The notes beneath the pieces were generated by a model. That model saw only the letters and a list, made by a program, of their open reading frames with translations. It was not told the DNA's origin and did not search any database. A stretch of DNA of 36,046 nucleotides from a virus: positions 1-36,046 of the IMG/VR virus record IMGVR_UViG_3300035232_001386; one strand, given 5' to 3'. The position numbers were made by a program, and so were the translations under genes. This document shows, one piece after another, positions 34,998-36,046 of the stretch. Numbering within the stretch: position 1 is the stretch's first letter; each line of letters starts with the position of its first letter.

Positions 34998-35022
34998 CAG
35001 TGCACCTCCAACATGTTATCTT
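34994..35022 (+). promoter_or_regulatory. Host sigma70-type promoter for DNA polymerase gene
   Basis: Perfect -35 TTGACA (34994-34999), 17-base spacer, -10 TATCTT (35017-35022, 4 of 6). TATAGT at 35022 is an alternative -10 but with a 22-base spacer. The -35 box overlaps the TGA stop of the previous gene. Expected RNA start about 40 bases before ATG 35071. Confidence 0.6.
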
Positions 35023-35070
35023 ATAGTAACCACTACAATACATTATAACATATTACGGAGGACACCGCTG

Positions 35071-36046
35071 ATGTTTTTTCAACTTTTAGATAATAAATTT
35101 GATTGTGCAGGAACTTATTTTGATGGACAGTTTATTTGGGACAAGATTCCAAACGGACTGACAAAAACCTGGGCCTACTCAGATCACCTTTACGGCATGG
35201 ACATTGATTATGCTCAATTGCTGGTCGCTGGTAAATCACTCAGCGACGTTTGCCCACCTCACCTAGCACAACGCTGGGAGGCTGCGACAAAGACGCTTAA
35301 GAGCCATTATAAGGCGATTGGCACATCACGAATTGATGTCAGCAACGTTTGCTTTTACGATCTCGTCCCCAAAAAGCATTTGCGACATTACTTCGACACC
35401 AAGAATGAGATCACAAAGTGGGTGTTTGATAATGTCGAGAAACCACAACACTATACTTTATTAAAAAGAACACATGCAGCCGTGAAGGAACTTAGAAAAC
35501 ACACAGTGAATCTAAATTCATTTGCAATTTACATTTCTGCAGCTGATGATTTGAAAGCGAAACACTTATATGATCAATTCGGCGACTCGAAGCCAATTGT
35601 TGATTTCAACATCTTTGGAACCATCACCGGTAGACTTACGACCAAGAGAGATTCTTTCCCAATTTTAAATCTCAAAAAAGAATTAAAGAAACATGTTAGA
35701 CCAAACAACGATGTCTTTCTAGAATTGGACTTCAACGCAGCGGAAGTGAGAACAATGCTAGCACTACAAAACCACATTCAACCAGACGGAGACATTCATG
35801 AATGGAACATCGAAAACGTTTTTCAACAAGACCTTAGCCGCGAAGAAGCTAAAACAAAATTATTTGCTTGGCTCTACAACCCAGATTCCAAAACTATACA
35901 ATCAGATTTCTACGACAGAGAAAGCTTGTTGGAAGAATATTATGACGGAGAGCAAATCAAAACACCTTTTGGCAGAACAATCGCTTGTCCCATTCGCAAG
36001 GCCCTCAACTATCTACTACAATCAAGTTCCTCGGACAACACCCTTG
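35071..36046 (+). CDS. Family A DNA polymerase (PolA-type), 3' end outside window
   Basis: 325 residues visible from ATG 35071 (CGGAGGA 9 bases upstream); absent from a simple list of long closed frames because it has no stop here. Polymerase motifs: TGRL with Arg188 (E. coli Pol I Arg668); motif A LDFNAAEVR with metal-binding Asp220 (Asp705) and Glu225 (Glu710); DIH; motif B Arg257, Lys261, Phe265, Tyr269 with the exact 4-4-4 spacing of Arg754, Lys758, Phe762, Tyr766; then FGR and Arg309, Asn313, Gln317 spaced as Arg841, Asn845, Gln849. Motif C lies beyond the window. It replicates phage DNA. The ~180-residue N-terminus has no recognisable 3'-5' exonuclease DxE motif, and the fingers are shorter than in Pol I. 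Phe at the 762 position predicts discrimination against dideoxynucleotides. Confidence 0.9.
   Translation, partial: MFFQLLDNKFDCAGTYFDGQFIWDKIPNGLTKTWAYSDHLYGMDIDYAQLLVAGKSLSDVCPPHLAQRWEAATKTLKSHYKAIGTSRIDVSNVCFYDLVPKKHLRHYFDTKNEITKWVFDNVEKPQHYTLLKRTHAAVKELRKHTVNLNSFAIYISAADDLKAKHLYDQFGDSKPIVDFNIFGTITGRLTTKRDSFPILNLKKELKKHVRPNNDVFLELDFNAAEVRTMLALQNHIQPDGDIHEWNIENVFQQDLSREEAKTKLFAWLYNPDSKTIQSDFYDRESLLEEYYDGEQIKTPFGRTIACPIRKALNYLLQSSSSDNTL

Overview
The window is the virion-structure part of a tailed phage with a contractile tail (myovirus) whose head and tail proteins belong to the T4 superfamily. It most resembles distant marine 'far-T4' phages rather than T4 itself. All supported genes are on the + strand, tightly packed, at moderate to low GC. 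The gp23-like major capsid protein, gp18-like sheath, gp19-like tube and LysM-type gp53-like wedge protein identify the group. The last gene is a family A (PolA-type) DNA polymerase, not the family B gp43 of T4. Nothing identifies the host.

Layout. Positions 1-8084 hold host-contact or decoration proteins: the 3' end of a repeat-containing fibre protein, an 838-residue Ala/Asp/Glu-rich coiled-coil fibre, a 133-residue protein, and a 1003-residue protein with four LamG-like domains. Positions 8220-11333 are the capsid unit (acidic scaffold, then major capsid protein). Positions 11451-17964 hold a giant Ig-like/LamG adhesin of 1876 residues, a 134-residue protein related to its N-terminus, and a 108-residue charged helical protein with an H1-like lysine tail. 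Positions 18053-20617 encode neck and tail-completion proteins (gp13-, gp14- and gp15-like). Positions 20678-25989 encode the sheath, two tandem tube paralogues, a gp26-like zinc-ribbon protein and a 54-residue protein that together look like tail-assembly chaperones. Positions 26046-34997 encode the tape measure and the baseplate set. Position 35071 onward begins the replication module.

Regulation. Most unit boundaries carry a stem-loop terminator followed within about 10-50 bases by the octamer ACTATTTA (exact at 8183, 11408, 17186, 20635 and 26015; one-base variant at 18026), 19-35 bases before a start codon. This is probably the late promoter of the phage. The polymerase gene instead has a host-type TTGACA promoter whose -35 box overlaps the preceding stop codon.

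The most interesting points are the new late-promoter-like element, the shuffled LamG domains in two adhesins each paired with a small copy of its own N-terminal domain, a T-run that could drive frameshifting between the two chaperone-like genes, a compact PolA polymerase next to T4-like tail genes, and an extremely AT-rich patch just upstream of it. Portal, prohead protease and terminase genes are not in the window.
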